A stretch of 64,000 nucleotides of DNA from contig NZ_CP022203.1 of the NCBI RefSeq assembly GCF_002305895.1, forward strand, positions 3,946,501 to 4,010,500, written 5' to 3'. Position numbers and translations under genes: made by a program. Of this stretch, positions 28,286 to 40,379 are shown piece by piece; the first letter of the stretch is position 1; every line of letters begins with the position of its first letter. The notes under the pieces are model-generated. The model saw nothing but the letters and a program-made list of their open reading frames with translations, made no database searches and was not told where the DNA came from. Source of the DNA: Corallococcus macrosporus DSM 14697. GTDB taxonomy: Bacteria; Myxococcota; Myxococcia; Myxococcales; Myxococcaceae.

Positions 28286-28768
28286 ATGCCGGTCGCCATC
28301 TATCCAGGTTCTTTTGATCCGCTCACCAACGGGCACCTGAGCCTCATCCAGCGCAGCCTGAAGATGTTCGATCGGCTCATCGTGGCCATCGCGGTGAACC
28401 CGAAGAAGACGCCGCTCTTCTCCGAGGACGAGCGGCGCACGTTGATTCGGGACGCCATCCAGGACGAGCGGGTGGAGGTGGACGCCTTCCACGGCCTGCT
28501 GGTGGACTACGTGCGGCGCCGCAACGCGGGCGTCATCGTCCGGGGCCTGCGGGCGGTGTCGGACTTCGAATACGAGTTCCAGCTCGCCAACATGAACCGG
28601 AAGCTCGCGCCGGACGTGGAGACCGTCTTCATGATGACGGGGGAGGACTACTTCTACATCTCCTCCAACCTCGTCCGGGAGGTGGCCTCCTTCGGCGGGG
28701 ACGTCACCGGGCTGGTGCCGCCCAACGTGCACGAAGGTTTGAAGGCGAAGTTCGCTGGCAGGAAGTAG
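28286..28768 (+). CDS. coaD: Phosphopantetheine adenylyltransferase
   Basis: The 160-residue product is the usual length. It carries the nucleotidyltransferase motif [16 protein letters not shown] (T/HxGH), the [20 protein letters not shown] block and the [16 protein letters not shown] segment of the ISSTxxR motif. It makes dephospho-CoA from 4'-phosphopantetheine and ATP, the fourth step of CoA synthesis, as a hexamer in the cytoplasm. It is downstream of rsmD. Confidence 0.96.
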   Translation: MPVAIYPGSFDPLTNGHLSLIQRSLKMFDRLIVAIAVNPKKTPLFSEDERRTLIRDAIQDERVEVDAFHGLLVDYVRRRNAGVIVRGLRAVSDFEYEFQLANMNRKLAPDVETVFMMTGEDYFYISSNLVREVASFGGDVTGLVPPNVHEGLKAKFAGRK

Positions 28769-28817
28769 GGGCGGCAGGCCCCTTGTCCCCCGTGGCGCTC
28801 CGCGTTAGGCAGGGGAC

Positions 28818-30008
28818 ATGAAACTTGCCAGCCGGCTCCAGGCCATCAAGCCGTCTCCGACGCTCGCTCTCAACTCGCGCGCCAAGGCGCTCGCCGCCAA
28901 GGGTGTGGACGTGGTGGTCCTGGCCGCGGGAGAGCCGGACTTCGACACGCCGGAGTACGTGAAGCAGGCCGCGGTGGACGCCCTGCGCGCGGGTTTCACC
29001 AAGTACACCGCCACCAACGGCATCCCCGAGCTGCGCGAGGCCATCTGCGCCAAGCTGGAGAAGGACAACGGCCTGCGCTACACGCCGGACCAGGTGCTCG
29101 TCACCTCCGGGGGCAAGCAGGCCCTCTACAACTTCTGTCAGGCGGCGCTGGAGGAAGGGGACGAGGTCCTCATCTTCGCGCCCTACTGGGTGAGCTACCC
29201 GGACATGGTGCGGCTGGCGGGCGCCACGCCCGTCATCGTCCCCACGCGCGAGGAGGACGGCTTCGCGCCGGACCCGGACGCCATCCGCCGCGCGCTCACG
29301 CCGCGCACGCGCGCCGTCATCATCAACAGCCCGGGCAACCCCACGGGCGCCGTCTACTCGCGCGCGGCGCTGGAGCGCATCGCCGAGGTGCTGCGTCCCC
29401 ACGACTGCCTCATCGTCACCGACGACATCTACGAGAAGCTGCTCTACACCGAGGAGCGCCTGGGCATCAGCGACGTGGCGCCGGACCTGGTGCCGCGGCT
29501 GGTCGTCGTCAACGGCATGAGCAAGGCGTACTCCATGACGGGGTGGCGCCTGGGCTACATCGCCGGGCCCAAGCCGCTGGTGGCCGCCATGCAGATGGTG
29601 CAGGACCAGTCCACGTCCAACGCCTCGTCCATTGGCCAGAAGGCCGCGCTGGCGGCGCTCCAGGGGCCACCGGACACCCTGGCCGCCATGGTGAAGGAGT
29701 ACCGCGAGCGCCGTGACTTCTTCGTCGCGGGGTTGAACGCGCTGGACGGCGTGCGCTGCCGGATGCCGGAGGGGGCCTTCTACGCGTTCGCGGACGTGCG
29801 GGGCCTGCTGGGCCGTTCCTACAAGGGCAAGCCGGTGACGTCCGCGATGCAGCTTTCGGAGATCCTCCTCGACGACTTCCGCGTCGCCGCCGTGCCCGGC
29901 GAGCCCTTCGGCGCGGAGGGCTACGTGCGCATGAGCTTCGTCACCTCGCGCGAGGTGCTGCAGAAGGGCCTGACCCGCCTGGGCGAGCTGGTCAAGGCCC
30001 TGAGCTGA
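28818..30008 (+). CDS. Class I pyridoxal-phosphate aminotransferase (aspartate/prephenate type)
   Basis: The 396-residue product starts at ATG 28818. The fold type I aminotransferase signatures are present: LAAGEPDFDTPEYVKQAA, the PGNPTG motif in INSPGNPTGAVYS, PLP lysine K236 in NGMSKAYSMTGWRLGY, and the C-terminal Arg in VRMSFVTSREVLQKG. This Ib subgroup usually transaminates aspartate with 2-oxoglutarate and often prephenate as well. It starts 49 bp after coaD. Confidence 0.93.
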   Translation: MKLASRLQAIKPSPTLALNSRAKALAAKGVDVVVLAAGEPDFDTPEYVKQAAVDALRAGFTKYTATNGIPELREAICAKLEKDNGLRYTPDQVLVTSGGKQALYNFCQAALEEGDEVLIFAPYWVSYPDMVRLAGATPVIVPTREEDGFAPDPDAIRRALTPRTRAVIINSPGNPTGAVYSRAALERIAEVLRPHDCLIVTDDIYEKLLYTEERLGISDVAPDLVPRLVVVNGMSKAYSMTGWRLGYIAGPKPLVAAMQMVQDQSTSNASSIGQKAALAALQGPPDTLAAMVKEYRERRDFFVAGLNALDGVRCRMPEGAFYAFADVRGLLGRSYKGKPVTSAMQLSEILLDDFRVAAVPGEPFGAEGYVRMSFVTSREVLQKGLTRLGELVKALS

Positions 30009-30011
30009 GCG

Positions 30012-31127
30012 TCAGTCCGTGTACGCGAACGCGCGGAACTCCTCGCGGTACTGACGGTAGACGAGGACGGCGGGCCGGCCGGAGAGGTTGGCCACCGCCG
30101 TCCACACCTCCTTGGGGTTGCGCACATCCAACCCCAGCCGCGCGGGGGCCTTGCCGTACTTCTTCTCCATGGCCTCCAGCGGCATCACCTCGATGTCGTA
30201 GAGGGTGATGAGGTCCGTGCGCTTCAGCCGGAGCTGCTTCACCCACGCGGACACCAGCTCCTCCGGCGTCGGGTAGCGCTCGGCCTCCAGGGCGAACGGG
30301 TAGAGCAACTCGTTCGAGGCGGTGCGCACATCGCCCGTCAGCAGGCACTGGAAGAGGAAGCGGGCGTCCGCCTGGATGTCCCGCCGCGTCTGCTCCTCGG
30401 GCGACAGGGGCGGCACGTCCGGGACGGGCTCGCGCTTCAAGTCGAGGATTCCGGGGGGCAGGTTGGGCCGTTCCGTCGCTGTCGAGGCGCGAGCCGCTTC
30501 AGCGGCGGCGGCCGGGTTCGATTCCGCGGGTGCTTCGGCCTTCGGCGTGGCGGCCGCGGCCTTGGCGACGCCAGCCGCGGGGACGGCCTCGACCTTGGCG
30601 GCTCCGGTCTTGGCGACGCCAGCCGCCGGGACGGCCTCGACCTTGGCGGCTCCGGTTGCCGGCGTGGCCCCGGTCTTGGCGACGCCAGCCGCCGGGACGG
30701 CCTCGGCCTTGCCGGCTCCAGACGCCGCAGGAGCGGCCCCGGCATTGGCGCCGCCAGCCGCCGGAGCGGCCTCGGCCTTGCCGACTCCAGCCGCAGGAGT
30801 GGCTCCGGCCTTGGTACCTCCGGACGCCGGAGCGGCCTCGGCCTTGGCGGCGGCTGCGGCCTTCCCAGCAGTCGCCTCGGTAGCGGGCTCGGCCTTGGCG
30901 GCGGCCTTCCCAGCAGGCGCCTCGGTAGCGGGCTCGGCCTTCGGGGCAGCGGCCTTGGCCGGCGCCTCGGCGGCGGGCTTTCCGGCCTCTCCCGAATGTT
31001 CCGCGGGAGCAGGCGCCTTCACCGCTGGCGGTGGGGGCTGGGCGCCTTCGGGCGCGGGGGCGGCGGCATCCTGGGCGAGGGCAGGTGACGCGAGTGAAAC
31101 AAGCAGTGCCAGGGACCAGTGTCGCAA
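30012..31127 (-). CDS. Secreted Ala/Pro/Lys-rich repeat protein with C-terminal domain of unknown function
   Basis: The 371-residue product starts at TTG 31127, chosen because GGAGGT lies 5 nt upstream. Residues 1-18 form a signal peptide ([14 protein letters not shown]). Residues 20-215 are low complexity, with short repeats of the form [12 protein letters not shown], a fold resembling cell-wall-spanning linkers. The C-terminal 130 residues (from about [19 protein letters not shown]) look like a folded domain, with aromatic and charged residues. It has no close family that I can name and is convergent with the aminotransferase gene, only 3 bp away. Confidence 0.65.
   Translation of the reverse strand: MRHWSLALLVSLASPALAQDAAAPAPEGAQPPPPAVKAPAPAEHSGEAGKPAAEAPAKAAAPKAEPATEAPAGKAAAKAEPATEATAGKAAAAAKAEAAPASGGTKAGATPAAGVGKAEAAPAAGGANAGAAPAASGAGKAEAVPAAGVAKTGATPATGAAKVEAVPAAGVAKTGAAKVEAVPAAGVAKAAAATPKAEAPAESNPAAAAEAARASTATERPNLPPGILDLKREPVPDVPPLSPEEQTRRDIQADARFLFQCLLTGDVRTASNELLYPFALEAERYPTPEELVSAWVKQLRLKRTDLITLYDIEVMPLEAMEKKYGKAPARLGLDVRNPKEVWTAVANLSGRPAVLVYRQYREEFRAFAYTD
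30561..30656. repeat. 48-bp tandem direct repeat, two copies
   Basis: Copies at 30561-30608 and 30609-30656 match at 47 of 48 positions. A third, diverging partial copy starts at 30675. On the minus strand the unit encodes 16 residues ([16 protein letters not shown]-like), so recent in-frame duplication has extended the linker. Confidence 0.85.
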
Positions 31128-31250
31128 GGGAACCTCCGTGGGCCGCGGAGCCTAGCAGAGGACAGCGAGCGGGGCCCGGCGTCCGTGCGAGCGGGCGGCC
31201 CCAACACAGTCCTCGCATGTGGGGGCGGACGTTGGTATGGGGGCGCCCCG

Positions 31251-34502
<3,252 letters not shown>

Positions 34503-34531
34503 ACGTCCGCCTCGGTGGAAGTGACGCGCGC

Positions 34532-34559
34532 GGCCCCGCTCCTGCCTGGGAGTGGGGCC
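34532..34559. terminator. Bidirectional terminator-like hairpin after carB
   Basis: GGCCCCGCTCC (34532-34542) can pair with GGAGTGGGGCC (34549-34559) over 11 bp including one G-T wobble, with a 6-nt loop. It lies 30 bp after carB and just before the convergent flavin oxidoreductase stop. The T-run is short (TCGCGCGTTT). Confidence 0.55.
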
Positions 34560-34569
34560 ATCGCGCGTT

Positions 34570-35655
34570 TCAAGCCGGGCTGTCCGCGACGAAGTCGCGC
34601 CAGTTGCGCATGTAGTTCACGAAGACATCGGACAGGCCCTCGGCGTGGAGGGTGGTGGGGGACAGCGGGGGGACCTGGAGGGGGATGCCTCGCTGGACGC
34701 GCCGGGGCCAGTCGTGGTTCGCGATGCCCGCGCGGCCCACGGCGACGGCGTCCGCGCCGCGCGCGAGCTGGGCCTCCGCGTCCTCGCGCGTGCGCACCTC
34801 GCCCGCGACGACGATGCGCATGTCTGGCCCCACGGCCTGGCGGAACAGCGGCGTCGCGTGCTGGTCCGGCCGCTTCCGGGTGTTGAGGGCGGCCTTCCAG
34901 AGTGACAGGTGGAGGATGTCCACGCCTTCACGCTGGAGCATCCGCGCGACGTCCAGCGACTCATCCAGGTCCAGCCCCTTGGCCTGCCCGGCGTCCTCCG
35001 GGGAGATGCGGACGGCGAGCACCAGGGAGGGCGCCGCGTGCTTCACCGCGCGGACCGTCTCCTGAAGGAGCCGCCAGCGGTTCTCCAGGGAGCCGCCCCA
35101 GCGGTCCTTCCGGCGGTTGAACACGGTGCTCAGGAACTGCGACAGCAGGTAGCCGTGCGCGCCATGGAGCTCCACGGCGTCGAAGCCCGCGTCGGCGCAG
35201 CGGCGCGCGGCGTCCGCGAAGGCGGTGATGACGCCTTCGATGTCGGCCTCGGTGGCCTCTCTGCAGCGGAGGCCATCGCTGTCGTAGGCGCTGGCGCTCC
35301 ACACCTCCCGTTGGCTCACCTCCGCGTTGGCTCGCAGCCCGCCGTGGAAGAGCTGCGCGGAGAGCAGGGCGCCGCCCTGGTGGATGCGCTCGGCGAGCCG
35401 CTTCAGGCCGGGGAGCATCGCGTCGTCGTGCACACCCATCTCGCCCTGCCAGGCCTTGCCGTCCTGGGCGACGTGGGTGGCGCACGTCTCCACCAGGCCG
35501 AACCCGCCGTCGGCGCGCATCGCGAGGAAGCGCAGCTCCGCGTCGGAGAGCGAGCCGTCGGGATGGCTCTGGGTGTTCGTCAGGGGCGCCAGCCAGATGC
35601 GGTTGGGCGCGATGACCTTCTTCCTGAGTTCGAGGGGTGCGAACAGGTCTGTCAT
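34570..35655 (-). CDS. Old-yellow-enzyme-family NADH:flavin oxidoreductase
   Basis: From ATG 35655 the product has 361 residues: an (alpha/beta)8 barrel with NRIWLAPLTNTQS, the substrate-binding DAVELHGAHGYLLSQFLS (His-Gly-Ala-His-Gly), RRKDRWGGSLENR and the FMN site DAVAVGRAGIANHDWP. OYE enzymes reduce activated C=C bonds with FMN and NAD(P)H. A longer frame to 35745 exists and an in-frame ATG at 35688 is possible, but neither has a ribosome site; the family N-terminus favours 35655. Confidence 0.9.
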   Translation of the reverse strand: MTDLFAPLELRKKVIAPNRIWLAPLTNTQSHPDGSLSDAELRFLAMRADGGFGLVETCATHVAQDGKAWQGEMGVHDDAMLPGLKRLAERIHQGGALLSAQLFHGGLRANAEVSQREVWSASAYDSDGLRCREATEADIEGVITAFADAARRCADAGFDAVELHGAHGYLLSQFLSTVFNRRKDRWGGSLENRWRLLQETVRAVKHAAPSLVLAVRISPEDAGQAKGLDLDESLDVARMLQREGVDILHLSLWKAALNTRKRPDQHATPLFRQAVGPDMRIVVAGEVRTREDAEAQLARGADAVAVGRAGIANHDWPRRVQRGIPLQVPPLSPTTLHAEGLSDVFVNYMRNWRDFVADSPA

Positions 35656-35875
35656 GTCGGCATCTTGCTTTCGAAGTGGGGCGGCCATCCGCGAACGGCG
35701 GGAGCGGGGGGCGCGGGGTATAACCTGGGCCTCGTGGTTCCGCATGGCCCGTCTGGAAACAGGGGCCGAGCGGAAAGGGTGGCTGGACGCCCGCGGACCC
35801 TGGCGGCTACCGTGCGCGCCGCGTCGTCCCCCTCATTCCCCCCGCGTCCAGCACCGTGACCGAGGAGAGCCCCTC

Positions 35876-37027
35876 ATGCCGTCCCCGTCCGCCCCCGACT
35901 TCGACATTTCTTCCGTGGACGTGGAGGGCTTCCACCGCGAGCTCAAGGCGCTGCGCGAGCAGTTGGACGCCTCGCTGGGCGAAGCGGACGCGGCGCACCT
36001 CCGGAAGATCGAGCGTTGGGGCCGGGCGGCGACCGTGCTGGGCGCGGCGACCTGCTGGCTGGCGCCGAACCCGCTCAGCGCGGCGGCGCTCAGCGTCGGC
36101 CGGTCGACACGCTGGCTGCTGATGCACCACGTGGGACACCGGGGCTACGACCGGGTGCCGGGCTTGCCTGCCTCCCGGACGGGCAAGGGCTTCGCCAAGG
36201 GGACGCGGCGCTACCTCGACTGGCTCGACTGGATGCTGCCGGAAGCCTGGGTCTTCGAGCACAACGTGCTTCATCACTCGCACACGGGCGAGGACGCGGA
36301 CCCCGACCTCCTGGAGCGCAACGCGGAGGGCACGCTGCGCAACCCGGAGCGCCCGCTGGCGCTGCGGTATGTCCAGCTCGCGTTGCTCGCGCTGACGTGG
36401 CGGGCCAGCTACTACGCGCCGGAGACGCTCAGCTCGCTGCGGCGCAAGGGCCGGCGCAAGGGTGGCGATTTGACGCGCGAGGAGCTGAAGGAGCTGCTGC
36501 TGAAGTGCTACCTGCCGTACTCGGCGGTGCAGTTCGGGCTCTTCCCGGCGCTCTACCTGGTGCTCGGGCCCTGGGCGTCGTTCAGCGCGTTCTGCAACTC
36601 GGTGATGGCGGACGTCTTCACCAGCCTGCACACGTTCCTGGTGGTGGGGCCGAACCACACGGGCGAGGACCTGTACCGGTTCGACTCGAAGCCGGAGAGC
36701 CGGGGCGAGCGCTACGTGCAGCAGGTGATTGGCAGCGCGAACTACCGGACGGGCGGCGACCTGAACGACTTCGCGCACCTGTGGCTGAACTACCAGATTG
36801 AGCACCACATCTGGCCGGACCTGCCGATGCTGAAGTACCGCGAGGTGCAGCCGCAGGTGAAGGCGCTCTGCGAGAAGTACGGCATCCCGTACGTGCAGGA
36901 GAGCGTCTGGACGCGCGCGAAGAAGATGGTGGACGTCGTCGTGGGCAAGGCGTCCATGAAGAAGCTCGCGCAGAAGCGGCAGGCCACGGAGCACGTCCCG
37001 GCCGCGGCGCCGGCTCCCGCGGCCTGA
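35876..37027 (+). CDS. Membrane fatty-acid desaturase
   Basis: The 383-residue product starts at ATG 35876 after GAGGAG. Three His boxes are present: LLMHHVGH, EHNVLHHSHTGEDADPD and NYQIEHHIWPDLP, separated by hydrophobic helices, as in the diiron membrane desaturases. The QIEHHxWP form of the third box resembles front-end or delta-type acyl-lipid desaturases. A Pro/Ala-rich tail ends the protein. It probably unsaturates membrane lipids; the double-bond position cannot be told from the sequence. The frame extends to 35327 but that part is a shadow. Confidence 0.88.
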   Translation: MPSPSAPDFDISSVDVEGFHRELKALREQLDASLGEADAAHLRKIERWGRAATVLGAATCWLAPNPLSAAALSVGRSTRWLLMHHVGHRGYDRVPGLPASRTGKGFAKGTRRYLDWLDWMLPEAWVFEHNVLHHSHTGEDADPDLLERNAEGTLRNPERPLALRYVQLALLALTWRASYYAPETLSSLRRKGRRKGGDLTREELKELLLKCYLPYSAVQFGLFPALYLVLGPWASFSAFCNSVMADVFTSLHTFLVVGPNHTGEDLYRFDSKPESRGERYVQQVIGSANYRTGGDLNDFAHLWLNYQIEHHIWPDLPMLKYREVQPQVKALCEKYGIPYVQESVWTRAKKMVDVVVGKASMKKLAQKRQATEHVPAAAPAPAA

Positions 37028-37042
37028 GTCCGGACGGCAACG

Positions 37043-37525
37043 CTACTCGGTGTACTCCGCGAGGTTCGCCAGGGTCGAGGTGAGTCCCTGGATGTGGTCC
37101 TCCTGGCGGATGCCTTCGGGCACGTTCGCGCAGGTGACGGTGACCTGGGTGCCCCCGGCGACGGGCGCCAGCGTCCAGGTCATGGTCATCGTGCCGGCGA
37201 AGGCCGGGTCGGCGGATTCGAACTCGAAGCGCTGCACGACGCGTTCATCGGGGACGAGCTCCACGAAGCGCCCCTCGACGACGTCCTCGTTCCCCGAGGT
37301 CTTCCCCGCCGCGCTGTGCTCCGGGCGCTCGTAGGCGAGCGTCATCCGGTACGTCCCGCCCGGGCGCGGCTCGAACGCGTGGATGTGCCCCTTCATGCCC
37401 GCGGGCGGAAGCCACGTCGCCACGGCCTTGGGCTCCACGAACGCGCGGTAGAGCGTCGTGGGCGACGCCGCGATGACTCGCGACGCGGTGTCGGTTCGCT
37501 TCCCGTGTCCCTGGCGGTTCGTCAT
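37043..37525 (-). CDS. AHSA1/SRPBCC-family protein
   Basis: The 160-residue product starts at ATG 37525. The START-like fold is shown by DTASRVIAASPTTLYRAFVEPKAVATW at the N-terminus, the central GGTYRMTLAYER, RFVELVPDERVVQRF, and the last part MTWTLAPVAGGTQVTVTCANVPEGI. These proteins bind small hydrophobic ligands or act as Hsp90-activator-like modules; the ligand is unknown. It converges with the desaturase gene with 15 bp between the stops. Confidence 0.85.
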   Translation of the reverse strand: MTNRQGHGKRTDTASRVIAASPTTLYRAFVEPKAVATWLPPAGMKGHIHAFEPRPGGTYRMTLAYERPEHSAAGKTSGNEDVVEGRFVELVPDERVVQRFEFESADPAFAGTMTMTWTLAPVAGGTQVTVTCANVPEGIRQEDHIQGLTSTLANLAEYTE

Positions 37526-37552
37526 GTCGTCAACCTGTTCATCGGAGTGGGC

Positions 37553-38047
37553 CTACGCACGCCGTTGGCGTGAGGAGGCCGTGGTGCGCTCCAGGCGCTT
37601 CCTCGAGGAGGCCTCGGCGGCGTCCTGGCGCACGGCCTCCACGTCCACCACGCGCGCGCCATCCGGTGGCACGGGCGGGCCCAGCGTCACGACGAGCACG
37701 CGGTAGGACTCCTCCAGCCGCTTGTGCAGCTTGGAGAAGATGAGCTGGGCGGTGCCGGGCATGTCCTCGGTGTACGTGAAGTACCAGCGCAGCTCGTCCA
37801 GGCGGCTGTAGAAGTGGTCCACCACCGCTTGTTCCTGTTCGGGCAGGTGGATGAGCTGGTCGAACGCGCCGCTCGCATAGCGCGAGGCGATGGTGCCCAG
37901 GAGCGGCTCGCGGCTGCGCAGGCGGGAGAAGAGGCCGAACATCTCATCCTTGCGCGCATCGAGCCTGCGCATGATGCCCGCGGCGTCCATCGCGAGCAGG
38001 TTTCGGACGCGGGAGGCCATTTCCTCGGCCTTCTTGCGACGAGCCAT
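37553..38047 (-). CDS. Hypothetical helical protein
   Basis: The 164-residue product starts at ATG 38047. It is charged and probably all-helical (MARRKKAEEMASRVRNLLAM, then IASRYASGAFDQLIHLPEQE, then LDELRWYFTYTEDMPG) with a basic, disordered C-terminus. No signal or membrane segment is visible. I do not recognise the family. It is 27 bp upstream of the SRPBCC gene on the same strand. Confidence 0.6.
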   Translation of the reverse strand: MARRKKAEEMASRVRNLLAMDAAGIMRRLDARKDEMFGLFSRLRSREPLLGTIASRYASGAFDQLIHLPEQEQAVVDHFYSRLDELRWYFTYTEDMPGTAQLIFSKLHKRLEESYRVLVVTLGPPVPPDGARVVDVEAVRQDAAEASSRKRLERTTASSRQRRA

Positions 38048-38180
38048 GGCCGGTCAGCCTAGCATCACCACGGCTTCGCCCCGAGCGTGCGCTTTTCAAC
38101 GCGATGACTCACTGCGACACGTGCTTCCTTTCGCTGGGACTGGCGCGCGCCTCGGATACGCTCATGGCTTCGAGGCCACC

Positions 38181-38960
38181 ATGAATGACGCTCCCGACGA
38201 TGGCTGTGCAGCCGGGCAGGGCTTGCTTCGGAGACCGGGCCGGTTGATGCCAGACGCGCTCCGGCGGCTCGTCGCGGAGACCTGGACCTTGCGCAGGCAG
38301 GAGGAGCTGGACGCCGGGCTGCGCTTCGCCCGGCTGGCGGAGGCGCTCGCGCACCTGTCCACCCCCGCGCCCCTGGTGGAACTCGCGCGCCGAGCGTCGG
38401 AGGACGAGCGTCGCCACGCGGGCATGTGCGAGCTGATGGCGCGCGGCTATGGCCAGGACGTGATGCCTCCCGTGCCCGTGGTGGCGCGGGAGACCGCGCC
38501 CCAGGCCCTGCGTTTCGAGAAGCGGGTGCTGTACGAGGTCGTCGCCGCCTGCTGCATCTCGGAGACGGAGAGCACGGCCGGGCTGACGTGCGTGCTGGCC
38601 GTGGACGGGCCGCCCCGGGTGCGCGCGGTGCTTCGCGACATCCTGCGGGACGAGGTCGCGCACAGCCGGCTGGGGTGGGCCTACCTCACGCATGCCTCCG
38701 AGTCAGGCTCCGTGGCCTTCCTGGCGCCGCACCTGCCCGCGATGTTGGACGACAGCGTGTCGCCCCGGCTCTTCGCGCGAGGCGCGCCGGAGGCCGACAG
38801 CGCCGCGCTCCTGGCGCACGGCGTGTTGCCGCACGCGCGGAAGGCCGAGGTCTTCATGCAGGCCTTGTTCGACGTCGTCTTCCCGGGCCTGGAGCGCTGC
38901 GGAGTGGACACCGCGCACGGACGGGAGTGGGTGGAGCGCCGTCGTCAGTCCGGAACGTAG
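38181..38960 (+). CDS. Ferritin-like-fold protein
   Basis: The 259-residue product starts at ATG 38181. It has the paired carboxylate motifs of diiron ferritin-like proteins: SEDERRHAGM (ExxH), SETESTAGLTC (E), and ILRDEVAHSRLGWAYL (ExxH). Helices between them fit a four-helix bundle. It may be a diiron oxidase or ferritin-like enzyme; the substrate is unknown. A later ATG at 38246 would remove a short N-terminus. The def gene follows by 22 bp, which suggests a shared transcript. Confidence 0.75.
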   Translation: MNDAPDDGCAAGQGLLRRPGRLMPDALRRLVAETWTLRRQEELDAGLRFARLAEALAHLSTPAPLVELARRASEDERRHAGMCELMARGYGQDVMPPVPVVARETAPQALRFEKRVLYEVVAACCISETESTAGLTCVLAVDGPPRVRAVLRDILRDEVAHSRLGWAYLTHASESGSVAFLAPHLPAMLDDSVSPRLFARGAPEADSAALLAHGVLPHARKAEVFMQALFDVVFPGLERCGVDTAHGREWVERRRQSGT

Positions 38961-38982
38961 GCCGCCCTGCTACGGTGGCGGC

Positions 38983-39582
38983 ATGGTGCTCAAGATTGTC
39001 CAGGCGGGGGACCCGGTGCTGCGCCGGAAGGCGCGGGATTTGACGCCGGAGGAGATTGCCAGTCCGGAGATCGCGCGGCTCATCGAGCAGATGCGCGACA
39101 CGATGCGGGACGCGCCCGGCGTCGGGCTCGCGGCGCCACAAGTGGGCATCGGGCTGCGGCTGGTGGTGGTGGAGGACCGGGCCGAGTATCAGGCGGGCCT
39201 GTCGGAAAAAGAGCTGGCGGCGCGTGAGCGCAAGCCGGTTCCCTTCCATGTGCTCATCAACCCCACGCTGGTGGTGGAGGACGCGGCCCCCGCGGAGTTC
39301 CACGAAGGCTGCCTGAGCGTCACGGGCTTCGCGGCGCTGGTGGCGCGCGCCAGCGCCGTGCGGGTGGAGGCGCTCGACGCGCACGGCAAGCCGGTGAGCC
39401 TCCGCGCTCGGGGCTGGTACGCGCGCATCCTCCAGCACGAGCTGGACCACCTGGACGGCACCCTCTACGTGGACCGGATGGAGACGCGGAGCTTCACCAC
39501 CGCGGAGAACCATCGCCGGCACCAGGCGGGGCGCAGCACCGCGGAGCTGCGCGCCGAGCTGGGGCTGCCCGAGCGGAAGTAG
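38983..39582 (+). CDS. def: Peptide deformylase
   Basis: The 199-residue product starts at ATG 38983. All three deformylase motifs are visible: GVGLAAPQVG, EGCLSVTG and QHELDHLDG, giving the Cys-His-His metal set with the catalytic Glu. It removes formyl groups from nascent protein N-termini. It differs slightly from the family in its extra EYQAGLSEKELAARERKPVP loop after VVVEDRA and a longer C-terminus. The frame extends upstream to 38692 but that overlaps the ferritin-like gene. Confidence 0.93.
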   Translation: MVLKIVQAGDPVLRRKARDLTPEEIASPEIARLIEQMRDTMRDAPGVGLAAPQVGIGLRLVVVEDRAEYQAGLSEKELAARERKPVPFHVLINPTLVVEDAAPAEFHEGCLSVTGFAALVARASAVRVEALDAHGKPVSLRARGWYARILQHELDHLDGTLYVDRMETRSFTTAENHRRHQAGRSTAELRAELGLPERK

Positions 39583-39587
39583 GCCCG

Positions 39588-40082
39588 TCAGCTTTCTCGG
39601 CTGTGCGCCGCCGCCTTCAACTGGGCGGTGTCGACGCGGACGAAGATGGAGTCGCCCACCGCGGTCAGCGTGTCGCCAGCGTAGACCTCGCAGATGACGC
39701 GGCTCTTGCGGCCGACGTCGCCTTCGACGTGCGCGCGCAGGGTGAGCGGAACACCCATGGGCGTGGGCTTGATGAACTTCACGCCCAGGCTCCCGGTGAC
39801 GCACTCGATGGCCGGCGAGCTGCCAGGAGCGCGGCCCTCGGCGCGGTAGTGGTAGGCCATGGCCGTCCAATTGGAGTGACAGTCGACCAGCATGGCGATC
39901 AAGCCGCCGTAGACGAGCTCGGGCCAGCCGCAGTACCGGGCGTCGGGCGTGTGCTGGGCCATGACGTGGACGCCGTCCTCGTGCCAGTAGCTCTGGATGT
40001 GCAGGCCGTGCGGGTTCTTGCCGCCGCAGCCGTAGCAGATGCCCTCCGGTGCGACGGTGTCCTGGAGTGAGCGGGTTTCCAT
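39588..40082 (-). CDS. PaaI-type hotdog thioesterase
   Basis: The 164-residue product starts at ATG 40082 (AGGAG 6 nt before). It has the N-terminal CYGCGGKNPHGL segment and a hotdog fold with GWPELVYGGLIAMLVDCHSN and LGVKFIKPTPMGVPLTLRAHV, as in PaaI/YbaW-related acyl-CoA thioesterases. The CxxCG cluster is characteristic of a subgroup of this family. It faces a metallo-beta-lactamase-fold hydrolase gene; a perfect CRP-like dyad lies in the 297-bp divergent region between them. Confidence 0.8.
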   Translation of the reverse strand: METRSLQDTVAPEGICYGCGGKNPHGLHIQSYWHEDGVHVMAQHTPDARYCGWPELVYGGLIAMLVDCHSNWTAMAYHYRAEGRAPGSSPAIECVTGSLGVKFIKPTPMGVPLTLRAHVEGDVGRKSRVICEVYAGDTLTAVGDSIFVRVDTAQLKAAAHSRES

Positions 40083-40267
40083 GAAGGGCTCCTGACGGGA
40101 GAGTAGGGACGACGCCGCGCGCATCCTGGCGCAGCGGACGCCTTTCGTCGCGTCCCTCGGCGAGGGTGTTGCTCGAGGCGCGGCGCGTTTGCGCGCGCAG
40201 GCGTCTGGAGTCCGCCTGTTGGGAATGCACGGCGCTCCCGCGACCCCGGAGTTGGGCTCACATCAGG

Positions 40268-40287
40268 CCTGTGAGCGGATTCACAGG
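40268..40287. promoter_or_regulatory. CRP/FNR-type operator dyad
   Basis: The core TGTGA (40270-40274), six bases, TCACA (40281-40285) is the exact CRP half-site arrangement, and flanking CC/GG extends the dyad to 7+7 bp. It lies between the divergent thioesterase (start 40082) and MBL-fold (start 40380) genes, about 100 bp before the latter. Confidence 0.6.
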
Positions 40288-40379
40288 ACACGCGGCCGGC
40301 GGCGACCACCCTACAGGGCTGACCTGCGCTCGATGACGGCCGGTTGCGGGGCCGTCCCTTCCGGACGATAAAGGCGCGG

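Noticed and set aside
31119-31250. Longer N-terminus of CarB
   Set aside because: The family N-terminus starts at [11 protein letters not shown] (31251) and the extension has no family match.
35327-35875. N-terminal extension of the desaturase
   Set aside because: Antisense to the flavin oxidoreductase, while the ATG at 35876 has a GAGGAG site.
38692-38982. N-terminal extension of peptide deformylase
   Set aside because: Overlaps the ferritin-like gene and lacks any deformylase motif.
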